From contig NZ_WWCU01000045.1 in NCBI RefSeq assembly GCF_009857595.1, forward strand, positions 1 through 44,427: a stretch of DNA of 44,427 bases, written 5' to 3'. Below the pieces are notes generated by a model. The model was not told the DNA's origin and ran no database searches. It saw only the letters and a program-made list of their open reading frames with translations. Position 1 is the stretch's first letter. The number at the start of each line of letters is the position of its first letter. A program made the translations under genes and the position numbers. Positions 15,765 through 23,457 of this stretch are shown here, in pieces. The DNA comes from Pseudoduganella aquatica. GTDB lineage: Bacteria; Pseudomonadota; Gammaproteobacteria; Burkholderiales; Burkholderiaceae_D.

Positions 15765-17003
15765 TCAGGTCACTGCTTTTTTGGTCAAGAATTTCTCCTG
15801 GTTCCACTCTCCACTGGCCATAATCTGTTGCAGGGTTTCCACCGTGTGATGGACGTCGATATAGCGCACATACAGCGGCGCGAAGCCGAAGCGCAGGATG
15901 TCGGGCATGCGGAAGTCGCCGGTGATGCCGCGTGCGATCAGCGCCTGCACGATGGCGTAGCCTTGCGGATGGGTGAGCGCCACCTGGCTGCCGCGCTGGT
16001 TGCAGTCGCGCGGCGAGCCGATGCCGAAGCCGTATTCGGACAGCTGCTCGTCCACCAGGCGGATGAACAGGTCGCCCAGCGCCTTGCTCTTGTTGCGCAG
16101 CTGCTGCATGTCCACGCCGCTGAACACGTCCAGCGCGGCATCCAGCGCCAGCATGGACAGCAGCGGCGGCGTGCCGCACTGCATGCGGTTGATGCCGGGC
16201 GCGGGCTGGTACTGCTGCACGAAGTCGAACGGTTTCTGGTGGCCGTGCCAGCCGGACAGCGGCTGGCGCACCTGCTCCAGGTGGCGCTGCGCAACGTACA
16301 CGAAGGCCGGCGCGCCGGGGCCGCCGTTCAGGTATTTGTAGCCGCAGCCGACCGCGAAGTCCGCGTTCACCTCGTTCAGCTCCACGTGCAGCGCGCCGGC
16401 GCTGTGCGCCAGGTCCCAGATGGTGAGCGCGCCCACGGCCTGCGCCTTGCGGGTGAGCGCGGCCATGTCGTAGACGGCGCCGCTGCGGTAGTTCACGTGC
16501 GTGAGCATCAGCACGGCCACGCTGTCGTCCAGCGCGTCGGCGATGGCGGACGGGTCGGAGTCCACGTAGCGGATCTCGCTGCCGAACAGCTCCGCGATGC
16601 CCTGCGCGATATACAGGTCGGTGGGGAAGTTGCCCTTTTCGGTCAGGATCACCTTGCGGCCGCTGTTGATACGCAGCGCGGCGGCCAGCGCCTTGAACAG
16701 GTTGACGGAGGTGGAATCGCCCACCATCACTTCGGCGGCGGTGGCGCCGATCAGCGGGGCCACCTTGGCCGCCACGCGCTGCGGCAGGTCGATCCAGCCG
16801 GCGTCGTTCCAGGAACGGATCAGGCCCTGGCCCCATTCCTTGGCCACGGCTTCCTGCATGCGGGCAGGCAGGCTGGCGGGCATGGCGCCCAGGGAATTGC
16901 CGTCCAGGTATACCTCGCCTTCGGGCAGGGTGAACTTGCTGCGGTACGCGGCCAGCTGGTCGCGGGCATCGAGGTCGATGCAGTCTTGCTTGGTCAGTTT
17001 CAT
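15765..17003 (-). CDS. kynU: Kynureninase
   Basis: The 412-residue PLP enzyme cleaves kynurenine or 3-hydroxykynurenine to anthranilate or 3-hydroxyanthranilate plus alanine (EC 3.7.1.3). Lys223, in FAVGCGYKYLNGGPGAPAF, is the PLP lysine. Asp197 and His200 (IWDLAHSAGAL) and the phosphate-binding region GDSTSVNLFK are conserved. The ATG at 17003 has AGGAG 8 bases before it; a longer frame would run into the promoter block. It heads a likely kynU-porin-LVIVD operon. Its promoter carries a 41-bp block shared with the nbaE promoter, so it should be induced together with the 3-hydroxyanthranilate pathway. No tryptophan dioxygenase, formamidase (KynB) or kynurenine monooxygenase gene is present in the window. 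Confidence 0.95.
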   Translation of the reverse strand: MKLTKQDCIDLDARDQLAAYRSKFTLPEGEVYLDGNSLGAMPASLPARMQEAVAKEWGQGLIRSWNDAGWIDLPQRVAAKVAPLIGATAAEVMVGDSTSVNLFKALAAALRINSGRKVILTEKGNFPTDLYIAQGIAELFGSEIRYVDSDPSAIADALDDSVAVLMLTHVNYRSGAVYDMAALTRKAQAVGALTIWDLAHSAGALHVELNEVNADFAVGCGYKYLNGGPGAPAFVYVAQRHLEQVRQPLSGWHGHQKPFDFVQQYQPAPGINRMQCGTPPLLSMLALDAALDVFSGVDMQQLRNKSKALGDLFIRLVDEQLSEYGFGIGSPRDCNQRGSQVALTHPQGYAIVQALIARGITGDFRMPDILRFGFAPLYVRYIDVHHTVETLQQIMASGEWNQEKFLTKKAVT

Positions 17004-17028
17004 TACGGTTGCTCCTATCGATGAATCT

Positions 17029-17085
17029 AGTATGCAGAGGTGTTGCAATAAGCGAAAATGAATTGTTCGGCTCCAGATATTCCAA
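17029..17085 (-). promoter_or_regulatory. kynU promoter with activator block shared with nbaE
   Basis: The minus-strand -10 box CATACT is at 17029-17034. After exactly 10 bp comes a 41-bp block (17045-17085) that matches 26167-26207 at 32 of 41 positions without gaps. The block covers the -35 region and upstream DNA, where a LysR-type activator would bind. There is no good -35 hexamer, as expected for an activated promoter. Confidence 0.8.
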
Positions 17086-17118
17086 TTCTTTATTCCAGAT
17101 TTGGACGTGGCGGCTCCC

Positions 17119-17153
17119 GGCGGGTTACGCGCTGTGCGCTAACCCGCCCTACG
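17119..17153 (-). repeat. REP-like palindromic element, copy 2 (inverted)
   Basis: GGCGGGTTA (17119-17127) pairs with TAACCCGCC (17140-17148) and CTACG follows. Read on the minus strand it is the same element as copies 1 and 3. It faces copy 3 in opposite orientation, a BIME-like arrangement. Confidence 0.75.
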
Positions 17154-17175
17154 TTCTATGTCGGACGTTGGCATT

Positions 17176-17212
17176 GCGTAGGGCGGGTTAGGCGCAGCCG
17201 TAACCCGCCAGG
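17176..17212 (+). repeat. REP-like palindromic element, copy 3
   Basis: GCGTAGGGCGGGTTAG leads into GGCGCAGC and CGTAACCCGCCAGG. The arms GGCGGGTTA (17182-17190) and TAACCCGCC (17201-17209) form the stem. It sits just after the permease stop codon (17215, minus strand) and may end the nba operon transcript. Confidence 0.75.
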
Positions 17213-17214
17213 CG

Positions 17215-18594
17215 TCAGCGCTTGCGGTAGCGCAGGAAGTACAGCGCGCTCAAGACCAGCATGAAAGGCACGCCGGTGAGCAGCGTCATTTCAAACTCGC
17301 GGGTGAAGGCGGTGGTTGCCATAATGGCCAGCATCAGCGCCGCGCCCAGCAGCGTGAGCCACGGGAAGGCCCACATGCGGAAAGCCAGCGCGGGCTGCCC
17401 TTCCCTGTTCCAGCGCCGCCGGAAGCAGTAGTGGGTAACGAAGATCATCAGCCAGGTGAACATGGCGCCGAACATGGAGATGGCCATCATCAGCATGAAG
17501 GAACCCTTGGGATACAGGATGCTGAGCGCCGCCGCGATGGCGATGCCGGCGCACGACAGCGACAGCGCCGCCACCGGCACGCCGCGCTTGCTCAGCTTCC
17601 CGAAGCGCGCCGGCGCCTGCCCGGCCCGCGACAGGCTGAACATGGTGCGGGTGGTGATGTACAGCTGGCTATTCATGGCCGACAGCGCCGCCACCAGGAT
17701 CACGAAGTTGATCAGCCCCGCCGCGCCGGGCACGTGCAGCGCCTCCATCGCCATGACGAAGGGACTGTGGCCGTTGCCCGCCGAAGTCCAGGGCACGATG
17801 GCCAGCATCAGCCCCAGCGTGAGCATGTAGAACACCACCAGCCGCAGCATGGCCGCCTTGAAGGCGCCGGTGATGGCGCGCTGCGGGTCTTTCGCCTCGC
17901 CGGCCGCCACCGCCACCATCTCGATGCCGAGGTAGCTGAAGATGGAGACGATCACCCCGGTCCACATGCCGGATCCGCCGTTGGGGAAGAAGCCCTGGTG
18001 CTGCAGGTAGTTCTTGAAACCGATCGGCCCCGCCGCCGGCGCCGCGTACACCAGCCAGGAGCCGATGACGATGAAGGCGACGATGGCGGCGATCTTGATG
18101 GTCGAGAACAGGTACTCCACGTTGCCGAATACGTCCACGCTCATGGCGTTGACGAACACCAGCGCCGCCGAGAACAGCGCGATCCACATCCACGCGGGCG
18201 TGCCGGGGAACCAGTACTGCATATAAAGCGCCACCGCCGTCACCTCCGTGCCCACGGCCAGCACAATGGACGCCCAGTAGGCATAGCGCACCGCGAAGCC
18301 GGCCCAGGGGCTGACATAGTGCTCGGCGTAGGCGCCGAAGGAACCGGCCGTGGGATGGGCCACGGTCATCTCGGCCAGGCAGCCGATCAGCAGGATGGCG
18401 ATCAGCGCGCCGATGGCATAGCTGAGCAGCACGCTCGGACCGGCGAAGCCGATGGCGAAGCCGCTGCCGAGGAACAGGCCGGTGCCGATGGCGCCGCCGA
18501 TGGCGATCATCGACATCTGGCCGCTGGACAGGCCGCGCTGCAAACCGTCCTCGCGCGCGGCGATCGCGGCGAAGCCGCTGTTAGGGTGTGTCAT
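17215..18594 (-). CDS. APC-family amino-acid permease
   Basis: The 459-residue inner-membrane protein has about 12 hydrophobic segments. The first carries the family signature SMIAIGGAIGTGLFLGSG, a backbone loop that binds the amino-acid carboxylate and amino groups. Further family blocks are PSVLLSYAIGALIAIL, GSFGAYAEHYVSPWAGF and SIFSYLGIEMVAVAAGEAKDPQRAI. It belongs to the proton-coupled AAT subgroup (aromatic amino acid, proline and GABA permeases). It lies 57 bases after the ACMS decarboxylase gene and is the last gene of the nba operon, so import of tryptophan, kynurenine or a related amino acid is likely. The substrate is inferred from context only. An REP pair follows its stop. Confidence 0.9.
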   Translation of the reverse strand: MTHPNSGFAAIAAREDGLQRGLSSGQMSMIAIGGAIGTGLFLGSGFAIGFAGPSVLLSYAIGALIAILLIGCLAEMTVAHPTAGSFGAYAEHYVSPWAGFAVRYAYWASIVLAVGTEVTAVALYMQYWFPGTPAWMWIALFSAALVFVNAMSVDVFGNVEYLFSTIKIAAIVAFIVIGSWLVYAAPAAGPIGFKNYLQHQGFFPNGGSGMWTGVIVSIFSYLGIEMVAVAAGEAKDPQRAITGAFKAAMLRLVVFYMLTLGLMLAIVPWTSAGNGHSPFVMAMEALHVPGAAGLINFVILVAALSAMNSQLYITTRTMFSLSRAGQAPARFGKLSKRGVPVAALSLSCAGIAIAAALSILYPKGSFMLMMAISMFGAMFTWLMIFVTHYCFRRRWNREGQPALAFRMWAFPWLTLLGAALMLAIMATTAFTREFEMTLLTGVPFMLVLSALYFLRYRKR

Positions 18595-18651
18595 GTGTGT
18601 CTCCGGTTGGCCGCTTGGCGCGGTGTGCGCGCGGCTCTTGTTGGGGATGGA

Positions 18652-19656
18652 TCAGATGCCGAAAAATTCGCCGGCGTTGCCGCCCAGGAGGCGGCCGGTG
18701 CGCTGCGCGCCGAAGCCGGCGTCGCGTATCAGCTTGCCCACATCCTGCTCGCCCAGCGGATACGGATAGTCGGAGCCCAGCATCACCCGGTCCTCGCCCA
18801 TCACGTCCACCAGCAGGCCGAGGGCGCGCTGGTCGAACACGGCCGAATCCACATAGAAGCGCTTGACGTAGGACGACGGCGGCTGCGGGCAGTTTTCACG
18901 CACGATGTCGCGCTGCTGCCAGGCGTTTTCCACGCGCCCCAGCAGGAAGGCGAAGCTGCCGCCGCCGTGGGCGAAGCAGATCTTCAGCGATTCGGGCAGG
19001 CGCTCGAAAGCGCCGGACATGATCAGCGACAGGATGCCCAGCTGCGTTTCGGCCGGCATGGCCACCAGCCAGGGCAGCATCCACTTCTTCATGCGGGCGT
19101 CGCCGCCCATCATGTCCCAGGGGTGCACCAGCAGCGGGATGCCGTCGTGCGCGCAGTGGGTGAGGAAGCGCAGCAGGCCTTCATCGTCCAGGTCCAGGTT
19201 GCCCAGGTGGTTGCCGATCTGGACGCCGACGTGGCCGTTGGCCTTGGCGCGGCTGGCTTCGCGGCAGGCCGCGTCGATGTCCTGCAGCGGCACCTGCGCC
19301 AGCGCCTTCAGGCGGGACGGATTGTGCGCGCACAGCTCCAGCGCGTAGTCGTTCATGCGCTCGGCCCACGGCAGCGCCAGGTCGATCGGGTAGCTGTAGC
19401 CGAACATCACGGGGGTGGCGCACATCAGCTGCACGTCCACGCCGGAGCGGTCCATTTCCTCGATACGGCGCGCCGGGTCCCACAGCGCCGAATAGACGGG
19501 GCGGAACGGCTGGTCGCCGGTCATGATCATGCCGTGGCCGTTGTCCTGCACGCGCAGCCAGGGCGCTTTGTGCTTGTCCAGCGCGGCCGCTTCGGCTTGC
19601 GTAATGGGCGGGAAAAAGTGGCTGTGGATGTCGATTACCTTGTTCGTCTCGGTCAT
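18652..19656 (-). CDS. nbaD: 2-amino-3-carboxymuconate-6-semialdehyde decarboxylase
   Basis: The 334-residue amidohydrolase-superfamily enzyme (ACMSD, EC 4.1.1.45) decarboxylates the unstable ring-cleavage product of 3-hydroxyanthranilate to 2-aminomuconate semialdehyde, diverting it from quinolinate. The metal site begins with His-x-His in IDIHSHFFPP (His11, His13). LVHPWDMMGG supplies another His, and GSDYPYPLGE carries the catalytic Asp. The ATG at 19656 forms an ATGA overlap with the dioxygenase gene that makes its substrate; longer upstream frames lie inside that gene and are not real. It is followed by the permease gene. Confidence 0.94.
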   Translation of the reverse strand: MTETNKVIDIHSHFFPPITQAEAAALDKHKAPWLRVQDNGHGMIMTGDQPFRPVYSALWDPARRIEEMDRSGVDVQLMCATPVMFGYSYPIDLALPWAERMNDYALELCAHNPSRLKALAQVPLQDIDAACREASRAKANGHVGVQIGNHLGNLDLDDEGLLRFLTHCAHDGIPLLVHPWDMMGGDARMKKWMLPWLVAMPAETQLGILSLIMSGAFERLPESLKICFAHGGGSFAFLLGRVENAWQQRDIVRENCPQPPSSYVKRFYVDSAVFDQRALGLLVDVMGEDRVMLGSDYPYPLGEQDVGKLIRDAGFGAQRTGRLLGGNAGEFFGI

Positions 19657-20183
19657 TTCGCCCCCAGTTTGCCGGGGTGGACTTCGCCGCACTGCGGGCA
19701 CACGCGCAGGCTGGCGTCGCCGTAGAAGCGCTCGAACAGCGGCGGCAGATCCTTGACGATGCTCCGCAGCTGCGTCTCGACCCGGTGCACCAGGTGGTTG
19801 CAGTACAGGCAGTACCACTCGAAGGCGTCCAGCATGCCTTGCGGGCGCTGGCGTTCGATCACCAGGCACAGGCTGCCCGCCTCCGGGCGCTGCGGCGAGT
19901 GGCGCACGTGCGGCGGCAACAGGAAGATGTCGCCCTCTTTCAGGTCGATGCGCTCGATCCGGCCCTCGTTCATGATGTTCAGGTAGGCGTTGCCCTTGAA
20001 CTGGTAGAAGAATTCCTCCAGCGGGTCGTCATGGTAGTCGGTGCGCTGGTTCGGGCCGCCGACCACGGTGACGATGAAGTCCGCGTCCTGCCACACTTGC
20101 TGGTTGCCGACGGGAGGCTTGAGCAGGTGCGCGTGCTCCGCGATCCACTGCTGGAAGTTGAATGGTTTGCCGTATTTATACAT
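19653..20183 (-). CDS. nbaC: 3-hydroxyanthranilate 3,4-dioxygenase
   Basis: The 176-residue cupin opens the 3-hydroxyanthranilate ring with O2 (EC 1.13.11.6). With the start at 20183, the Fe(II) ligands fall at His51, Glu57 and His95, the substrate residues at Arg47, Arg99 and Glu110, and the rubredoxin-like second iron site at Cys125, Cys128, Cys162 and Cys165. These positions equal those known for the Cupriavidus/Ralstonia enzyme, which fixes the start. GGAAG lies 5 bases before this ATG. An ATG at 20195 that overlaps the previous stop (TAATG) would add MEAT and has no ribosome-binding site. The gene is coupled to nbaD by an ATGA overlap. Confidence 0.96.
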   Translation of the reverse strand: MYKYGKPFNFQQWIAEHAHLLKPPVGNQQVWQDADFIVTVVGGPNQRTDYHDDPLEEFFYQFKGNAYLNIMNEGRIERIDLKEGDIFLLPPHVRHSPQRPEAGSLCLVIERQRPQGMLDAFEWYCLYCNHLVHRVETQLRSIVKDLPPLFERFYGDASLRVCPQCGEVHPGKLGAK

Positions 20184-20194
20184 GGTTGCTTCCA

Positions 20195-20611
20195 TTATTC
20201 TGGCTTGTAGGCGATGGCTTTGATTTCGATCAGCAGGTGCGGGTGCGGCAGCTGGTGCACCGCCACCGTGGTGCGCGTGGGGCCGGTGTAGTCGAAGTAC
20301 TCGCCATATACTTCGTTATAGCCGCCAAAATCGTTCATGTTGACCAGGAAGGTGCTGATTTCGACGATATCGTCCAGCCCTGCCCCGGCGCTGGCCAGGA
20401 TGTCGCGCATATTCTCGATCACCGCGCGGGTCTGCACGCGGATGTCCAGCTGCGTGGTGCCCATGGCGTCCACCTCCACGCCGGCCAGGCTGTTGTCGGG
20501 GCGGCGCGAGCTGGTGCCGGAGACGAACAGGAAACCGCCGGCGCGCTTCAGGTGCGGGAATTTTCCGCGTGGCCGGGCTTTGCCTTCGACCAGGTGGGCT
20601 TGCGTACTCAT
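20195..20611 (-). CDS. nbaF: 2-aminomuconate deaminase (RidA family)
   Basis: The 138-residue RidA/YjgF-fold protein hydrolyses the enamine/imine of 2-aminomuconate, releasing ammonia to give 4-oxalocrotonate (2-oxo-3-hexenedioate; EC 3.5.99.5). The N-terminal KARPRGKFPHLKRAGGFLFVSGTSSRRPDN and the C-terminal GPTRTTVAVHQLPHPH segment are those of the AmnD/NbaF subgroup, and the Arg that binds the substrate carboxylate is present (TRTTV). It overlaps the upstream nbaG-like gene by ATGA and precedes the dioxygenase gene. Assignment rests on family and on the conserved gene order. It differs from the two other RidA proteins in the window. Confidence 0.9.
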   Translation of the reverse strand: MSTQAHLVEGKARPRGKFPHLKRAGGFLFVSGTSSRRPDNSLAGVEVDAMGTTQLDIRVQTRAVIENMRDILASAGAGLDDIVEISTFLVNMNDFGGYNEVYGEYFDYTGPTRTTVAVHQLPHPHLLIEIKAIAYKPE

Positions 20612-21432
20612 ATTGCGCCTCCGGTTGTAAATTCAGCGCGCCCCAGGCCGCCGATGTCCACGCTCACATGCAGGCCAGGCGCCAGCGCCTCGGCCGCCGT
20701 GGCGGCGCCGGCCATGATCAGCGAACCGGCCGGCAGCGTCAAGCCTGCGGCGCTGGCCAGGCGGCTGGCCTGCACCACGCTGCGCAGCGGATTGCCCAGG
20801 ATGGCGCCGGTGCTGCCCATGGCCACAGGCCGGCCGTTGAAGCGCATGGTGACGCCACGGTTGGCCAGATCGCCCACGTCCGGCGAGAACTCGCCCACCA
20901 CCACGCCGGCCGAGGAGCAGTTGTCCGCCACCACGTCCTCCAGGTTGAACTTGAAGTTGCGGAAGCGCGAATCGATGATCTCCATCGCCGGCGCCACGCC
21001 GGCCAGGTAGCCTGCGGCCTCCAGCAGCGTGAGCGGCCGGTCGATGGGGCGGCTGGTGAGGAAGCACAGCTCCGGTTCCACGCGCGGATGGATGAAGTGA
21101 TCCAGCGGCACCGTGGCGCCCTCCTCGTACAGCATGGCGTCCGTCAAGAGGCCCCAGATCAGGCTGTCCACGCCCATCTGCACCATCTTCGCGCGGCTGG
21201 TGAAGCCCAGCTTGACGCCCACCGGCTTTTCCCCGCGTCCGTGGCGCAGCGCGATGGAGGCGCGCTGGATCTCGTAGGCCTGCTCCAGCGTGAAGCCGTG
21301 CACCGGCGCCAGCGGGTCGGTTTCGCGGCGCAGGCGGGCCGCGTCGTCCAGCGTGGCAGCCAGCTCGGCGATCAGGCTGGCGCGCACGCCTTGCCAGTCC
21401 GCGCCGCGCAGCATTTCAGTGGCGCCGTTCAT
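20608..21432 (-). CDS. nbaG: 4-oxalocrotonate decarboxylase (2-oxo-3-hexenedioate decarboxylase)
   Basis: The 274-residue member of the fumarylacetoacetate-hydrolase-like hydratase/decarboxylase family decarboxylates 4-oxalocrotonate to 2-oxopent-4-enoate with Mg2+ (EC 4.1.1.77). Conserved segments are GVKLGFTSRAKMVQMGVDS, HPRVEPELCF with its metal-binding Glu residues, and AMEIIDSRFRNFKFNLEDVVADNCSS. The ATG at 21432 has AAGGAGG 4 bases before it and overlaps the aldolase stop as ATGA; its own stop overlaps nbaF in the same way. It is a paralogue of the hydratase at 23458-24240, and in meta pathways the two usually form a complex. Confidence 0.92.
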   Translation of the reverse strand: MNGATEMLRGADWQGVRASLIAELAATLDDAARLRRETDPLAPVHGFTLEQAYEIQRASIALRHGRGEKPVGVKLGFTSRAKMVQMGVDSLIWGLLTDAMLYEEGATVPLDHFIHPRVEPELCFLTSRPIDRPLTLLEAAGYLAGVAPAMEIIDSRFRNFKFNLEDVVADNCSSAGVVVGEFSPDVGDLANRGVTMRFNGRPVAMGSTGAILGNPLRSVVQASRLASAAGLTLPAGSLIMAGAATAAEALAPGLHVSVDIGGLGRAEFTTGGAI

Positions 21433-22475
21433 GCCGCCTCCTTCTCGCCGCGGCGGCGCAGCAGGTCCAGCGCCACGTCCACGATCATGTCTTCCTGTCC
21501 GCCCACCATGCGGCGCTTGCCCAGCTCCACCAGGATGTCGATGGCCGGCACGCCATAGCGCGCGGCTGCCGCTTCGGCGTGGCGCAGGAAGCTCGAGTAC
21601 ACGCCGGCATAGCCCAGCGCCAGGGTTTCGCGGTCCACCCGCACCGGGCGGTCCTGCAGCGGGCGCACCAGGTCGTCGGCCGCGTTCATCAGCGCGAACA
21701 GGTCGGTGCCATGCTCCCAGCCCATGCGATCCACGGCGGCGATGAACACTTCCAGCGGCGCGTTGCCCGCGCCCGCGCCCATGCCGGCCAGCGAGGCGTC
21801 GATGCGGTCGCAGCCGTTTTCCAGCGCAACGATGGAGTTGGCCACGCCCAGCGACAGGTTGTGGTGGGCGTGCATGCCGGTCTGCGTTTCCGGCCTGAGC
21901 GTATCCTTGAAAGCCCAGAAGCGCTCGGCCACGTCCGTCATCGACAGCGCGCCGCCGGAATCGACCACGTACACGCACTGCGCGCCGTAGGATTCCATCA
22001 GCTTGGCCTGGCGCGCCAGCGCCTGCGGCGTGGTCATGTGGGACATCATCAGGAAGCCCACCGTGTCCATGCCCAGCTTGCGCGCATGCTCGATGTGCTG
22101 GCGCGAGATGTCGGCCTCGGTGCAGTGCGTGGCAATGCGCACGATGCGCGCGCCGGCGCTGTAGGCGGCGTCCAGGTCGTGCACGGTGCCGATGCCGGGC
22201 AGCAGCAGCGTGGCGATGCGGGAGTGCTGCAGCACTTCGGCCACGGCTTCTATCCATTCCAGGTCGGTGTGGGCGCCGAAGCCGTAGTTGAAGCTGGAGC
22301 CGCGCAGGCCGTCGCCGTGGGCGATCTCAATGCTGTCCACCTTGGCCGCGTCCAGCGCCTTGGCGATGGCCACGGCCTGCTCCAGCGAATACTGGTGGCG
22401 GATGGCGTGCATGCCGTCGCGCAGGGTCACGTCGGAGACGTAGATCTTGCCGTCTTTGCGGTTGTTGTTGCTCAT
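21429..22475 (-). CDS. nbaI: 4-hydroxy-2-oxovalerate aldolase
   Basis: The 348-residue class II aldolase of the DmpG/MhpE type cleaves 4-hydroxy-2-oxovalerate to pyruvate and acetaldehyde (EC 4.1.3.39). The metal and catalytic start VSDVTLRDGMHAIRHQY is intact. SIEIAHGDGL, TVGFLMMSH, VYVVDSGGAL and the His-x-His metal site in GMHAHHNLSLGVAN follow. The enzyme normally forms a channelled complex with acylating acetaldehyde dehydrogenase, which here is encoded immediately upstream (10-base gap). It overlaps the decarboxylase gene by ATGA. Confidence 0.95.
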   Translation of the reverse strand: MSNNNRKDGKIYVSDVTLRDGMHAIRHQYSLEQAVAIAKALDAAKVDSIEIAHGDGLRGSSFNYGFGAHTDLEWIEAVAEVLQHSRIATLLLPGIGTVHDLDAAYSAGARIVRIATHCTEADISRQHIEHARKLGMDTVGFLMMSHMTTPQALARQAKLMESYGAQCVYVVDSGGALSMTDVAERFWAFKDTLRPETQTGMHAHHNLSLGVANSIVALENGCDRIDASLAGMGAGAGNAPLEVFIAAVDRMGWEHGTDLFALMNAADDLVRPLQDRPVRVDRETLALGYAGVYSSFLRHAEAAAARYGVPAIDILVELGKRRMVGGQEDMIVDVALDLLRRRGEKEAA

Positions 22476-22485
22476 GTCTGCTCCT

Positions 22486-23439
22486 TTACTGCGCCAGCGC
22501 GCTGGCGGCGATCTGCTCGGCCGTGGCCAGCGCTGCCGAGGTCATGATGTCCAGGTTGCCCGCGTAGGCCGGCAGGTAGTGCGCCGCGCCTTCCACCTCG
22601 ATGAACACCGATACCTTCAGGCCGTGCATCAGGCCTATGCCGGGAATGTTCAGCGGGCGCTCGGCGGGAATGCGCTCGAACTGCACCTGCTGCTTCAGGC
22701 GGTAGCCGGGCACGTAGGCGTTCACGCGCTGCACCATGGCCTCGACCGAGGCGCGCACTTCGTCTTCGTTGGCGGAGGCGTCGCCCAGGCAGAACACGGT
22801 GTCGCGCATCATCAGCGGCGGTTCGGCGGGATTGAGCACGATGATGGCCTTGCCCTGCTCCGCGCCGCCCACCGAGACGATGGCGCGCGAGGTGGTTTCG
22901 GTGAATTCGTCGATATTGGCGCGCGTGCCCGGGCCGGCGGACTTGCTGGCGATGGAGGCCACGATCTCGGCATAGTGCACCTTGGCCACCTGGGACACGG
23001 CGCGCACGATGGGGATGGTGGCCTGGCCGCCGCAGGTGACCATGTTCACGTTGGGGCTGTCCAGGTGCTCGTCCAGGTTCACCACCGGCACCACGTAGGG
23101 GCCGATGGCGGCGGGCGTGAGGTCGATCACGCGCACGCCGTGCCATTGCAGCAGGCGGTTGTGCTCGGCGTGGGCGCCGGCCGAGGTGGCGTCGAAAGCC
23201 AGCTTGATCTTGTCGAAGCCGGGCAGCGCGGCCAGGCCGGCCACGCCTTCGTGGGTGGTGGGCACGCCCAGGCGCGCGGCGCGGGCCAGGCCGTCCGATT
23301 CGGGGTCGATGCCGACCATGGCGCCCATTTTCAGGTGCTTGGCATTGCGCAGCACCTTGATCATCAGGTCGGTGCCGATATTGCCGGAGCCGATGATGGC
23401 GACCGGCCAGCGTTGATCGTCTTGCGTTGTGTGTTCCAT
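22486..23439 (-). CDS. nbaJ: Acetaldehyde dehydrogenase (acylating)
   Basis: The 317-residue DmpF/MhpF-type enzyme converts acetaldehyde, NAD+ and CoA to acetyl-CoA (EC 1.2.1.10). It has the NAD-binding AIIGSGNIGTDLMIK near the N-terminus. The catalytic Cys lies in MVTCGGQATIPIV, with TPAAIGPYVVPVVNLDEH before it and GGAEQGKAIIVLNPAEPP after it. It completes the pathway by consuming the acetaldehyde released by the aldolase whose gene follows after 10 bases. The upstream hydratase gene ends 18 bases before it. Confidence 0.95.
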   Translation of the reverse strand: MEHTTQDDQRWPVAIIGSGNIGTDLMIKVLRNAKHLKMGAMVGIDPESDGLARAARLGVPTTHEGVAGLAALPGFDKIKLAFDATSAGAHAEHNRLLQWHGVRVIDLTPAAIGPYVVPVVNLDEHLDSPNVNMVTCGGQATIPIVRAVSQVAKVHYAEIVASIASKSAGPGTRANIDEFTETTSRAIVSVGGAEQGKAIIVLNPAEPPLMMRDTVFCLGDASANEDEVRASVEAMVQRVNAYVPGYRLKQQVQFERIPAERPLNIPGIGLMHGLKVSVFIEVEGAAHYLPAYAGNLDIMTSAALATAEQIAASALAQ

Positions 23440-23457
23440 GAGTGTCTCCTGTTTTTT

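Noticed and set aside
17431..19725. 764-codon open frame on the plus strand
   Set aside because: It is antisense to the permease, decarboxylase and dioxygenase genes. The product is low-complexity His/Gly/Arg-rich sequence typical of shadow frames in high-GC DNA.
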